The translations under genes were made by a program, and so were the position numbers. This document shows, one piece after another, positions 35,719 to 47,241 of a DNA stretch of 64,000 nucleotides. Source of the DNA: Caprella mutica (taxonomy: Eukaryota > Arthropoda > Malacostraca > Amphipoda > Caprellidae); NCBI GenBank assembly GCA_947561585.1, contig CANNZV010000115.1, positions 62,001 through 126,000 of the forward strand, read 5' to 3'. Positions within the stretch are counted from its first letter, which is position 1. Each line of letters opens with the position of its first letter. The notes under the pieces were generated by a model, which saw only the letters and a list, made by a program, of their open reading frames with translations, was not told where the DNA came from and did no database searches.

Positions 35719-36606
35719 TTCGAGGTAAAATTGTTTGAAAACAATTGCTTAAAATACAATTTCTAGAATGAACAATTTCTCGAGACACAATTGCTCGAAC
35801 GAACAATTGATTGATCGAATGAAAAATAATTTGCTCGAATGATCAGTTGCTCGAATAATCAATTTGGTCACATAGATCGAATTTAAAAAGTCAGTCACTG
35901 AATTGCTCCTATTACCTTCATCTAATAATTGTATTGATGTTCTTAATTCTTATTCTTTCGTTTTTTTACTAATATAGAACAGGAATTACTTTACCAATTT
36001 TGAGTACTACAATTTTCGTATTTTTCGTCAGTCAATCGTTTCAGTGGTCCCTGACGATATGCTCTTTGAGCTATAGGTTGGATTCTTTAGGTTTCAGCAA
36101 CTCAGGCTATGGAAACTGCAGATCTCAGGAGGGGGCGGTTGTTCCCGAGATATTTAGCATAACCTCTGGTATTCTTGCCAGCTGCTTTTTATTTTTTTCT
36201 CTTTTTGGTAGTCCATATCTTGTTGACTCTTCCTTTTCTTTTACATTAAGCATTGATTATTCGAAATTTAACTTTTTGAGCAATAATAATTATTGATCAT
36301 TCGATGAATTGTCGAAAGTCAGTTAATCTTGAAGTGGAATCACTTCGATTAGCCGAACCTATAACCATCCTTGTTTCTAATTATTAACTTATAATAATTA
36401 ACTTCATTATCTTAGTGATTAATAATTCGAGCAATTTTTTATTCAAGCAATTGCTTATCCGATCAATTGTTCGTTCTAGCAAATGTTTATGAAGCAATTG
36501 TGTTTCGAACAATAATTATTGTTCATTTGAGCAATTGTTCATTTGAGCAATTGTTCATTCGAACAATTGTTATTCGAGTAATTGTTTTTCGAGCAATTTA
36601 CCGGCT
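35719..36606. mobile_element. Fold-back MITE with TTCGAGCAATTG-type repeated ends
   Basis: Both ends (35,719-35,880 and 36,425-36,606) consist of many imperfect copies of a short unit like TCGAACAATTGT or CGAGCAATTG, mutually inverted. The extreme ends match (GAGGTAAAATTGTTTGAAAA and the reverse complement of CGAGCAATTTACCGG). The roughly 540-bp interior holds a 98-codon open frame (36,000-36,296) with no recognisable domain. Target duplication was not resolved. Confidence 0.65.
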
Positions 36607-36733
36607 ACCATAAATTATACATATTGTCAGTATAAGCTATATACACCTTGTCTCATACATCTTGTCGAGAATTATAAACTATAATTTATGGAGTCCAATA
36701 TATGATATATATGTACATAGATATAATTTTTAT

Positions 36734-36962
36734 AAACCAACTACTTCATGTTCATTTAAAATACCAACTACAGTACATCAGGTTCATTAAAACTTACCAA
36801 CTACAGTACATCAGGTTCAGTTAAACATACCAACTACAGTACATCAGGTTCAGTTAAACATACCAACTACAGTACATCAGGTTCAGTTAAACATACCAAC
36901 TACAGTACATCAGGTTCAGTTAAACATACCAACTACAGTACATCAGGTTCAGTTAAACAAAT
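36734..36962 (+). repeat. 33-bp minisatellite, about 7 copies
   Basis: Units contain CATACCAACTACAGTACATC followed by AGGTTCAGTTAAA. The left units are more diverged, the right five nearly identical. Confidence 0.95.
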
Positions 36963-37587
36963 CAGTTACTTCAAAAAGGTATCAAAGTACATTTTAAATT
37001 CAAAGATTTGCTGCCTCCAGTCTGTCACTGTTTTCTCTGCCTGTGAATGGATGAGAGTAGCGCGTGCCGAGAAACTACGCCAACAGATGCCAGATGTTAC
37101 CATATGGAGTGGGGTGGAGACAGCGGTTAAAAAGATACAAATTACTAAATTAACTATAAATTCAGTACTTAAATTTCAGTTATTGTTACCTTCATTTCAT
37201 TTAAATTCACATTAGTTTAAACTCAAGTTTAGTTTATCAGTAATCTTCTGTTTACAGTTGGGTAAATTTATCGTCAAGTCATAAGCTCCGCCCACAGCAC
37301 GTGTCTCCAGCCAATCAACGACCAGCAGTTAATTCATTGACCATCTGTGACGCTGGCAAATAATTATTTATATAATTTAAAGGGTTAATTTGGTTTCGAA
37401 TCATGAGCAGTCATTTAAATGATTGATATCAAATTTTCGACCGAAGCTGTTGATTAGGTTTTAGAACTTAAATTTGAATTCGAAAGTCTTCAAATTCATT
37501 ATAAAACAAATCATTGCTAATTTTTATTTAAATTAATATGTTTGTAACAATAAATTTAAGAAAGTTAAAATCTTTATCGTTAACATA
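36963..37587. promoter_or_regulatory. Unique DNA with a promoter-like motif cluster at 37,284-37,325
   Basis: CCGCCC (GC-box type), CACGTG and CCAAT lie within about 40 bp in otherwise AT-rich DNA. The candidate minus-strand exon lies at higher coordinates, so it would run toward this cluster rather than away from it, and no transcription unit can be defined. The call is motif-based and weak. Confidence 0.2.
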
Positions 37588-37681
37588 TTAAAAGAATTTA
37601 TATTGTATAGAATTAAACATTATTTTCCATTTCCCCTCTAGCTGGTTCCAGCTTTCCTTCCCAGTGAACAATAACACTAAC

Positions 37682-37764
37682 TGGCACAGGGACAATGAGG
37701 ACTGGTGCCCCAGGGCAGAGTCCCGTGAGGGTGTCTCCAATACAGTGAGCACTAGAACAACTCT
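37682..37764 (-). other. Candidate internal exon (very tentative)
   Basis: On the minus strand a pyrimidine-rich TGTTTTCTGATTCAG (a good 3' splice site, ending at 37,765) precedes an open, locally GC-richer stretch. One frame reads SCSSAHCIGDTLTGLCPGAP and continues LIVPVP before a weak donor CCA|GTTAGTG at 37,682-37,675. The composition contrast with neighbours and the acceptor are the only evidence. No family is recognised, the donor is poor, and no second exon was found. It could equally be a fragment of a repeat. Confidence 0.15.
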
Positions 37765-39576
37765 CTGAATCAGAAAACACGACAACGAAGTACAACAATC
37801 GTAAGGGATAGGATGATTTGGGAGAGAATATTGAAAATCAAACTGAAGCCATTTTTATCAATTCCCTTTGATAATAAATCCCAACTGGAGTTCATAGATA
37901 CTAATATATAGTTAATGTAAAAATAACAATATAATATCAACTCTCCTTTATTTATTTATCAAACACCTAACAACTTGTTATAAATTGTTGAGTTAGAAGT
38001 GAGGTCTTTCATTCTATTTGCTTTTGTCATTACGAAATTGTGATTTCAGTTTCAACAGTTCAGGCGAATCAAAATGCTAATTTCGAATGGAAAGTTATTT
38101 CCCTGCATATTTCACAGTGACTGTATGATATTTCATTGGGATTGATTACTGATTCTCTTTTTCTTTTCCAATTGTTGTTAGTTCAATCTTCCTATTTTCT
38201 GTTCAGTAGCTCAGTGAACCATGGTTTCATTTCTAAGGACTAACTCAATCATTCACTGCATTAAATGGATTACGATAGAATCTGGCAAAGTGTGAAAATA
38301 AGTGAGGGAAAAGGTTAAATTGGATGTGAGGGAATAAAGGACTTAGCGGAGGGAGAGAGAGAGTCCTGTAATGTGGTGGATTAGTTGTCCTATTTGAATT
38401 AGGGGAACTAGGAGCATTAGTTAACAGGCTACCGACATCTGCGCAAATGTGAACAATTTTAGCAGATCAGAAAAAGATTTAATTTAAAGGGTGGTACATT
38501 AAGATGAAAACGTTAATCTTTGTTACAAAATTCCTCTTAAATTAATTATGGGAACTATAATTACCGTTAATTACGAATGGTAATTTTGGCTCATTGTAAT
38601 ATGTAAATACGAAACCTTTAATTCTTGACATTCAAATTTAATTATGATAACTATGTTTTTATTAAACCTTATAACAATAAATGATTTGATGTGTTAAATA
38701 TTAATTTCAATATATCACTGGCAAAATTATTCATCTTGAAGATGTTCATTTTGTAACTAATAAGAAAATGGGCAAGGTAGCAATTTCATATTTTTCATAT
38801 AATAAACTCACTTTCATATTTTAGGAACTGAAGAGCCAAACGTTTTTTGCACTTCTATTACTTAATATCAGTGAAATTTCATGTAAATTACAAAGGAAAA
38901 TGCAAAAATACAGAATCTAAATTAAATATAGTGAATAGGCTTTAGACTTTCATCACTCGTTAATATCACAACAAAGCCTTTCTTGTTGATTTAGGCCTTA
39001 GGGTTACATGGCAATTATATAGAGGAACTTTGGACGACTAAACCAATCACCAACCACCCACGTAATTATTCCAGTGTGTTCTTTGATTGGTAACCTCATC
39101 AACAGAAATATTGTTCTTGTCGGTGAAAAAAATCTTACCTCATAGATTCTTAAAACTGAACAGTTATGGTCATTGTTTCACTCAAAAAAATTAAGGTTTC
39201 ACTATGAACTAATTTTTTTAGTCTAATTACTGACCTCCTTTTGAATCTTATTGCAAGCTCAGCAGTAAAGCTGTGGCTGTAATTATCCTAAATTACTTGA
39301 ACAACATGGTCAACTTTTTTGATCGTCACGGTGTTTTAATTGACTGACATCCCTTATCATTTTCATACTATTCGATCATTTACAGGATACTTTTTGCGAT
39401 TTAGAAACATCAGGGGGGAAATAATAATTATTGAAGAAAACTTGCGTCTTGTACCATGCCAGTAAAGTATCTACTTTCTCCAACATTGTACAATTTTTTT
39501 AAACTTATGGCCTTTCTCGTCAGGCGATCATGTTAGAGAGAAACTATCCTGAAAACAAAATGATGAATTATGAAAC
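37765..39576. other. AT-rich DNA, nothing recognised
   Basis: No gene, tandem array or inverted repeat of note is visible. Confidence 0.5.
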
Positions 39577-40405
39577 CAGTTCTAGGTACCATTTTCTACT
39601 TCAAACAATAAATTGTTCGCTCTCATTGGAATTCCAGGTATGAGATGGACAGTAAGTTTCTCCTGAGTTAGGACAGGTAAGTATCCTTGTAATCCTCTGA
39701 TTCTATTCTAGTCACCAATTGGCCACGAGATCCTCCTAATGTGGCGTTAATCTTCGGAGAACTCCTGCAGAAGTCTTGCTGGGTGTCCTTTGTCTCTCCT
39801 ATCAACCGAGTCTCCTTATCGACGCTTAACAAAGTCACTGCGGGGTTAGAAAAAAAGTTTAAAATATATTCTGAAAGATCATTATTGCTTACCGGACTTG
39901 TAATTCATTTCTTGATATATTTTGAATTTACTACTAATAATAAATAAAATAAAAATTCAGATTCAGCTTCAGTGAAATTTATATTCATGTCGTTATTCAT
40001 CTAATCAATTTATCAATAAACTAAATATGGAGAGAATACGTCTTTAAAACCCACCAAAAAATCCGCAACCAAGGAAATTTTATTGATATATATAGGTACG
40101 AAAATTTGTTTCTAATATTTTAATTTCTTCATTCGATGCAGGGGAGTACCATATATGGTATCTGTGGTATTTCACATTTTTCTTTCTCCATAAATGTAGC
40201 TAAACGCCTCTCCATGTTTCAAACAATGGTCTTTTCTCCAAGATGTGGGGCTGCATACACAAACATTGTCTTTGGCTGCGCAAACACAATGCGCACTGAT
40301 CTCAAGAGAGATACTTTCTCTGTGTACTCAGGACACATATCCATCACTGGTCTCTTTCAGTCTGTTGGTCAGTGTTCAGCTCAAGTGGCAATAGCTATCA
40401 TCTGT
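39577..40405 (+). repeat. Paralogous block B (partner block A at 19,735-20,990)
   Basis: Segments at 39,577-39,673, 39,674-39,840 and 40,201-40,405 match block A. Segment 1 joins segment 2 directly at GGACAGGTAAGTATCC, lacking block A's 605-bp intervening part, and the poly(T) insertion is absent. The minus-strand Cys-rich frame is reduced to its last about 25 codons (GETYCPSHTWNS). The 360 bp between segments 2 and 3 do not align with block A. Confidence 0.85.
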
Positions 40406-40444
40406 TCAAATACAACAAAGTTCTCCAATCATTCATGTCAATAG
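40208..40444 (+). other. Conserved open frame in block B (unknown)
   Basis: It shares 64 codons (MFQTMVFSPRCG to QVAIAIIC) with block A with one synonymous difference, then diverges into a different C-terminal tail. In this copy the frame is also open upstream (102 codons from 40,136), where block A does not align. No domain is recognised. Confidence 0.3.
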
Positions 40445-42745
40445 TAATTTATAAATCACTACTTTGTGGTCTCGGAAATTAGAGCCTACTTCAACACACT
40501 TTTAGGTGATCGTGATTTAGCAGCTGAAACCTTAAAGGTCTTCTCCACTTTAAATCAAAATCTCTCTGGAATTGCTTTGAAACTAATGTTCTATAACATA
40601 TGACAGTAAATAGGAACGAAATTGATTAAATATTTGCTTCATTATTAGTTATATAAGAAATAGTCACACTCAATCTTCACTGTCCGATTTTCTAATTAAT
40701 TAAAAAGAAGAACAAGTGAAGCAATTATAGTACAAGTTTATTTACCAAATCACGGCTCAGTTTAGTTACCAAACGGTAACTAAAGCGAATAAAAGTAACA
40801 AGAAATTTATAATTGTCACTCCTCGATTATATATCTCATTTTCTATCAGTTATAGAAAGAAAATTTGTTTTTGAGTTATTAGAGTACTGCGTATATAAGC
40901 ATATTAATAATAATATACAGTCTTTCATTGTTTGTGACTGTAATGAAAAAAGTTTAAAGTCGTGCATTTATTAAATGTTTTAAAATCCATCCATAGCTTA
41001 ACTCTCACTCAGTATAGGTGAGTAATTATGTATACTTAGACTTCTATAATTATTGTGCTACATTTAACAAACTGTAATTTTATGCTCTATGAAATGTTTT
41101 TGGTAGTAGGGTACTAAGTTCCAAGTTATTGGTTGGTTCTACAATTTCGGAAACGTCAGAAAAAAAATATTATAATCATTATTTAACTTTAACTAAAAGT
41201 TAAATAATGATTATTATATAAAGATTTTCACGTGATCGAAAATATGGAACCGTGCAATAACACGAAAAAAACCCTAAAATAGGACATGTTTAATTTCTGA
41301 ACCAACTGCTTCTATAATAACCTCATCTGGATTATAATTTTGATGTTTTTTTAGTTACCGTGAAATAATCACAAAAATTGTTTCCGTTTTCTATGTCTAC
41401 GAACGGTTCTTATTGCGAAACATGACTCGAAATAAGTACAACTTTTACTAAAGTGAGTTGTATTTAAAGTGAGGCTTGCCTGTATCTCTGCTATAGTAAA
41501 CAAATACTTTGTTTTCAAATTAACAGTTATGATAAAATTTTATGATATATGGAAACGATTAACAAGAAGTATCTATATCTTTTCCCATTTAATTTTGCTT
41601 GTACTATTCTTGCTTCCTTTTAGTAATTAATCTTTATTTCTTCGAGAACAAAAAGCAAAATCGACACGTAAACACCATAGCATTTACATGCGGACACACA
41701 TTTCGCCTGTCTGATTAATTGACATTTTCTTTGAATGCAATTGGGATGAACGAAGAACAATCACAAGAATAACTTCTCATTTTTTAAAACCTTGAATTTT
41801 TTAAGACTCAGAAATTTAATAAAAATTAAAAAACTCAATTATTTTTTTCAAACTCAAGAATATTAAAAAAAACTAAAAACTAAAAAAAATGAAAAATATA
41901 AAAATAAAAAGTTTAAAAAATTCAACAATTTCATTAAAAAACCTCTAATTATTTTAAAAACTCACAAAATTTAAATAAGTACAGTTATTCGAAAAGAACT
42001 CAAAAAGGATATTTATTTTCAAAACTCAAAATTCTCAAACATCAAAAAATCCACCCATAAAAAAAAATCAAAGACTCCAAAAAAACTGAGAAAACTCAAA
42101 ATTGAAAAAAAATTACTTGATTTATTTAAGAGTAAATTAAATTATTTATCAAATTTGTATTAAATGAACATTTCATTTCTATTGAAAACCCGTAATTTTT
42201 ACGGGAAAGTACGTTAGTGTTAAAATAAAAATATAAAACACAATTTGAAATGGTTTTTGGTTAAATAACTGACGTTAGACACTATTTTTTAAAATGAAAT
42301 AAACTGTAGCTTCAATAACGGGAAATTTTTCTAGTTTTAGGTTCATATTTGCTTGTGGTTTTCATTATTTTTTATAAGTTTGTATTATTTGTATTGTTAC
42401 CTTGAAAGTTAAATTAGAAAATTATTGTTAAATATTAAATATTTAAGATCCACCTTTTATCCTTTCAATTTAGTTCAATTATTTCGTATCCTATAGTAGA
42501 AGAGTTTTCTTTCTATTTCCATGATAATTTAAGACAAAGTTATTGAGATGAAGTTATCAATTTATTTTTTAATTAGAAGCTGTGCTGTTTGAGATAAAGA
42601 AGTTTTTATTTTCTTAAGATATGTTTTACTGTTGAGATAGAGTTTGTCAATAACAAGCTCAACAGTTTGTGAAAAACAGTATACTATTAAGAATTATCAA
42701 TTAAAAGACCGTTTTACATAATTAAACTGACTAATGGTTACTACA
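40445..42745. other. AT-rich DNA with a perfect hairpin and an A-rich tract
   Basis: A 19-bp perfect inverted repeat with a 5-nt loop lies at 41,172-41,214 (AATCATTATTTAACTTT and its complement). The 41,790-42,115 stretch is a low-complexity A-rich sequence with repeated ACTCAAAA-like words. No gene is seen. Confidence 0.5.
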
Positions 42746-43654
42746 GCAATTGGGCCATGACAATTATTGGGCCCTACGACAATTGGGCCCCCAAAAAATT
42801 AAGCTCAGAAAAAATTATGGCATGTAAATTACCAAGTAACACAATAATAAGTGTTACTTTGTTATTAATAGGGTTGTGAAAAATATTCTCCATTTTCTCT
42901 AAATATATTCTTTTATATTCTGAAATATGCTTCATATTCTCTAAAAATATGCTTTATATTCTTTCATTGTCAGTTCTTTAAAAGTGTTGTAATTCGATTG
43001 ATAAACCTGATAAGGGATGTATACATCGTCAAACAAAGTTCAGTCACAGAAATAATAAGTTTATAGAATGGGTAAATTTTGGGTAAATGAGATTATTAGA
43101 ATACATTTTGTAATATTAATTTATAAATCTTTTCAATATTGAACAAAGTACAGGTTTCGACAAGTTCGCATGAACAATAATTCGGCTTGTATGTTCCAAT
43201 AATTTCGGTGGGCAACGGTCTTATAAATTTATAAAATACCTAAATTCCTATTTTCTATTGACTACATCCCAACTCATTCACTACATAGGATTTCACTATA
43301 TAGAAGTTCAAATGCATCTTGTTTTACATGGCTTATCTCAGTACTGGAAAATATAATAGTTACATAAAAAATAGTATTTATGCATTAAACTAATATTTTC
43401 TAATTAATAAATTTATTTATCATAAAGTGAATATTTTATCGTATTATAGGAATATTCTATATTTTAAATATGTTCAATATTATATTTTTATGCAAAAATC
43501 ATATTGTCAAAATCCTAGTTATTACAGCAGCTATGGTCTTCAATTGAGGTAATACAGTAGATTCTGATTAATTAAAAAGCGCAAATACTATAATTGTCTT
43601 GGGGCCCAATTGTCGTTGGGCCCAATTGTCGGCGAACCCAATTGTCGGTCCACG
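42746..43654 (-). mobile_element. MITE of the CAATTGGGCCC family, near-complete copy
   Basis: One end is CAATTGGGCC...ATTGGGCCC (42,746 on) and the other is GGGCCCAATTGTCG...GTCGGTCCACG (to 43,654). Its left end matches the reverse complement of the right end of the 59,601-62,657 element (ATGCTTTATATTCTCTAAAA), and its right end matches that element's left end (GTAATAACTAGG, ACAATATG, TTTTGCATAAAAATATA). It is about 910 bp, close to the roughly 984 bp of that element once nested insertions are removed. The first few bases of its left end appear lost. No transposase is encoded. Confidence 0.8.
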
Positions 43655-45674
43655 TTCTACCACAGCGAAATAAAAGTGTAAGAGTTGACAGATCGTCGGT
43701 GTTATTTACTCGTGGAGATTATCGCCAGTCTGTAAAATGTGTCAAAATCCAGGGAAACCTCCTGCCTAATCTGCCCTTAATATTTATCTTCTATTTTGGG
43801 GACAATGGCACAAACGCGAGTCCTGTTTTGCGCACAAAAACCATTGTTGCGGCAAATTAAAAAACGCGTAAAGACTCTGGAAGAAGTCTTTACTCTTTAT
43901 TATATCATTTATTATATTGTACAGTGAGCCTTGCACTCGATTGGGGAATAACCTCATTATTAGTAATCGCTCTCTATTCAATGAAGTGAAAGAACTATTC
44001 CATACTGTGATCGGAAATATTTCGTAAAAATTTTATATATAATATCCCCACTGTATCATTATCGAAGTAAGGGTATTGATTCATCATATCGCTCATTTTC
44101 AAAAAGAACGTCATAAACACAAAATCATGTATTGTTGAGTTATCCATATAGAGATTATAAACATACATATATGTAAATATCAAAATACTGATTATTTTTC
44201 AAAATAGCTCAAAAATTGATCGTTACAGAGGTAAATGTCCTAACGATATACCATTAAATGTACGTAAATTACTTGTACTAAAATACCTCTCCTGAAAAAT
44301 AGCTTTTTTGGAGTTATGACAGTGATGTCGCAAATGAGCGATATGTTAGTTATTATTGCATGTGACTGATTTTTGCATGTTTTTGTATTAGTATGATTAC
44401 CCCTAACAGAAGCCAACACTACCCCTCTAGCTCGATCGTAACTTTCTATAGTAATACTTGAATACCTATATAGGAGAACACAACAGTAAATATTCAGTCT
44501 ATCGCAGTACTCGGAAAGTGGGCAATAACGTAGGCCTTGAACCGATCTGACTTTTAGAAATTACATACACTTCACCTGAAGGTCAGTTTCTGTCACAGCA
44601 ATGAGAGTTGTCCCATAAAATTGGACAAAGTGAGATGTAGTGACTAGAGGCTGTAGTCCTTTTCTCTCATTTCACTTCAGTTCACCAAACACTAACCGCA
44701 CTTATCTCATAATGGGGATTTAGTGAACAGTTAGTGCATAGTGGACAACAAACTAATTTCCTAATTAGGTTACCTTAGAAGTTGTGGCTTTTCCGGGTCT
44801 TAATTTACTTGATACATAATTCATGTGATGCTGGGTAATAATGAATAAAGTGGTAATAACTGAAACCTTGTTTTCATTATATTTTATAGAACTTATTTAA
44901 AACTAACACTATTGTTCAGGATTTTTCGTGCTTTGGTGAATATTAATTTATTATGCTTCCAATAACTTAACTCCTAATTTTCAGGACTGTGCGAAATATA
45001 AATTTTAATAGACTGCATGATAATGTTTTTCAACATGACACCCTGTATTTATATTATCATGAATTATAGATTATTGTATCACTTTCATTTTAACAGCATA
45101 TCTTGAAATATATATTTCAGCACTTCAATCACTCTTATTACAACATTTATATGGATACCTATGTATCTTGTTTTTCATATTTTTCGGTATTTCCCAATAA
45201 TTTCTAAGAATAATATTGAATCTTATTAATAAATAAAAACATAATAACCTAAAATTTTAATTCAGGTTGTTGCACCCGGACTTCAGAGGACTGCCTGGTA
45301 ACTGTAACTAATGGTATAATACTAAATAAAACAAAACGATCGAGTTGCATTATTTTTATAGATATTCATACGATGTATAAACAGATCATAGACATGGACA
45401 AAGTCATTGTCATCATTTTGAATCCTGCTCACTTTTTCTGTGTGCATTATTCCACTGGTGCGCATCTTACTGCTTTCGGTCTAGGACTCTAGAGTCTAGA
45501 TGGAGACCTGCAAAGCCTAACCAAATAAACTATGAGCTGATGTATTTGATTGATAGTATTAGATATATACGACTATGGTCTCAACTTTCACCCTGAACTT
45601 TGGATAGCACAGAGATTTTTATTATTTAAATATCATCTCAAACTACTTCTGTTTTTAATTTCTACTTATCCCTG
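43655..45674. other. AT-rich DNA, nothing recognised
   Basis: A lone mariner-like end, GACACCCTGTATTT, lies at 45,038-45,051 without a partner. No gene is seen. Confidence 0.45.
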
Positions 45675-46165
45675 CTCTATCCTCTCCTCCCCTCTCTTTC
45701 GATACCCTCTTTCCCTTCACATCTCCTCCCCTCTCTCTCAATCCCTTTTTCCTCTCACATCTCCTCCCCTCTCTCTCAATCCCCTCTTTCCCCTCACATC
45801 TCCTCCCCTCTCTCTCAATCCCCTCCTTCTCCTCACATCTCCTCCCCTCTCTTTCAATCCCCTCTTTCCTCTCACATCTCCTCCCCTCTCTCTCAATCCC
45901 CTCCTTCTCCTCACATCTCCTCCCCTCTCTCTCAATCCCCTCTTTCCCCTCACATCTCCTCCCCTCTCTCTCTCAATCCCCTCCTTCTCCTCACATCTCC
46001 TCCCCTCTCTCTCAATCCCCTCTTTCCTCTCACATCTCCTCCTCTCTCTCTCAATCCCCTCTTTCCCCTCACATCTCCTCCCCTCTCTCTCAATCCCCTC
46101 CTTCTCCTCACATCTCCTCCCCTCTCTCTCAATCCTCTCTTTCCCCTCACATCTCCTCCCCTCTT
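45675..46165 (+). repeat. 39-bp polypyrimidine minisatellite, about 12 copies
   Basis: Units read CACATCTCCTCCCCTCTCTC then TCAATCCCCT plus CTTTCCCCT or CCTTCTCCT. One strand is almost entirely C/T for nearly 500 bp. Periodic 13-residue open frames on both strands are a by-product of the multiple-of-3 unit length. Confidence 0.96.
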
Positions 46166-46571
46166 ACCCGTCAATCAAAGTTCTCTTCAACTGCAAGTTT
46201 CTTTTTCTTGTCACTCATGAATAATTTTCATACGGGTGCCCCAGTACGAGAGAAAGGACGACCAAAGGATCACATGTTGATTCTAAGGATTACAACAGCT
46301 TACACTCGCCTGATTTGTTCTCTTTAGTTAAGTGATTTGTTTTGGTTACCCGTTAAATCTTTTGAAAAAGAAACGATTTCATGGTGAAAGATGGAGGGTA
46401 AGGGGTTGATGTTTATTTGAATTTTTCTACTTAAATTATCATTGTTTAATCTGTTTAAACAAGAGAATTGATATAATTATTAGATAGGAAAGAATCTGAG
46501 AGCAGTTTCAGTTTACATTTTTTGCGTTTTCAGTTTTAATTTAATAATGAAACTGCTATATGTCTGTACTA

Positions 46572-47239
46572 AACAGGGTGTCTGACACTTTTGTTGCCAA
46601 ACTTTAACATAAGGTTGCATTAATCGAAATAAACACTTTTTATTCCATAAAGGTATGGTCTAAAATGCTTAGTTAAAGAGTTACAAGGTTAGGAAAATAT
46701 CTGTGCCATTTATTATTATTAGTTAACGTCACTTTTTCAATGTTGCGAAAAAAAAAAAACATTTTTAACAGTAATTATTATGAACACAAGAAACTTAATC
46801 TTAAATTAGGTTACATGTTTACAGAATGTGTTCAATTTGTCGCCCATTTGTTGCGATGCAAGCGTTCAAACGTTTTTCCCGCAAGGATTCGTGAAACTCC
46901 TGGTGTCTTTGCTCGCGTCCGCCAATCATTGGACAAACGTTTGAACGTCTGCATCGCAACATATGGGAGGCAGTTTGAACACATTTTGTAAATATGTAAC
47001 CTAATTTAAGATTAAGTTTCTAGTGTTCCTAAAAATTACTGTTAAAAATGTTTTGTTTCTTTTCGCAATATTGAAAAAGTGACGTTAACTAATAATAATA
47101 AATGGCACAGATACTTTCCTAACCTTGTGACTCTTTAACTAAGCATTTCAGACCATACCTTCATAGAATAAAAAGTGTTTATTTCGACGAATGCAACCTT
47201 ACGTTAAAGTTTGGCAACAAAAGTATCGGACACCCTGTA
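46572..47239. mobile_element. Tail-to-tail mariner fold-back MITE (668 bp)
   Basis: An almost complete palindrome: the left arm from AACAGGGTGTCTGACACTTT is matched in reverse complement by the right arm ending AAAGTATCGGACACCCTGTA, with TA on both outer sides (46,570-46,571 and 47,240-47,241). Only about 45 bp in the centre (46,885-46,930) are unpaired. Each arm carries the 3' end of a transposase reading outward. The right arm encodes KRLNVCIATYGRQFEHIL then stop, and the left arm (minus strand) KRLNACIATNGRQIEHIL then stop. This matches the C-terminal signature of IS630/mariner-type transposases. The element has two 3' halves and no catalytic domain, so it is non-autonomous. Confidence 0.9.
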
Positions 47240-47241
47240 TA

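Noticed and set aside
36000..36296. 98-codon frame as a membrane protein gene
   Set aside because: It lies in the interior of a fold-back MITE, has AT-driven hydrophobicity and no recognisable domain or second copy.
43594..43860. 88-codon frame starting in the GGGCCC-rich MITE end
   Set aside because: The start lies within MITE terminal repeats and the rest has no recognisable domain; other copies of the end do not keep the frame.
45550..46224. Ser/Pro/Leu-rich 224-codon frame
   Set aside because: Produced by the 39-bp polypyrimidine array, a multiple of three; no non-repeat domain.
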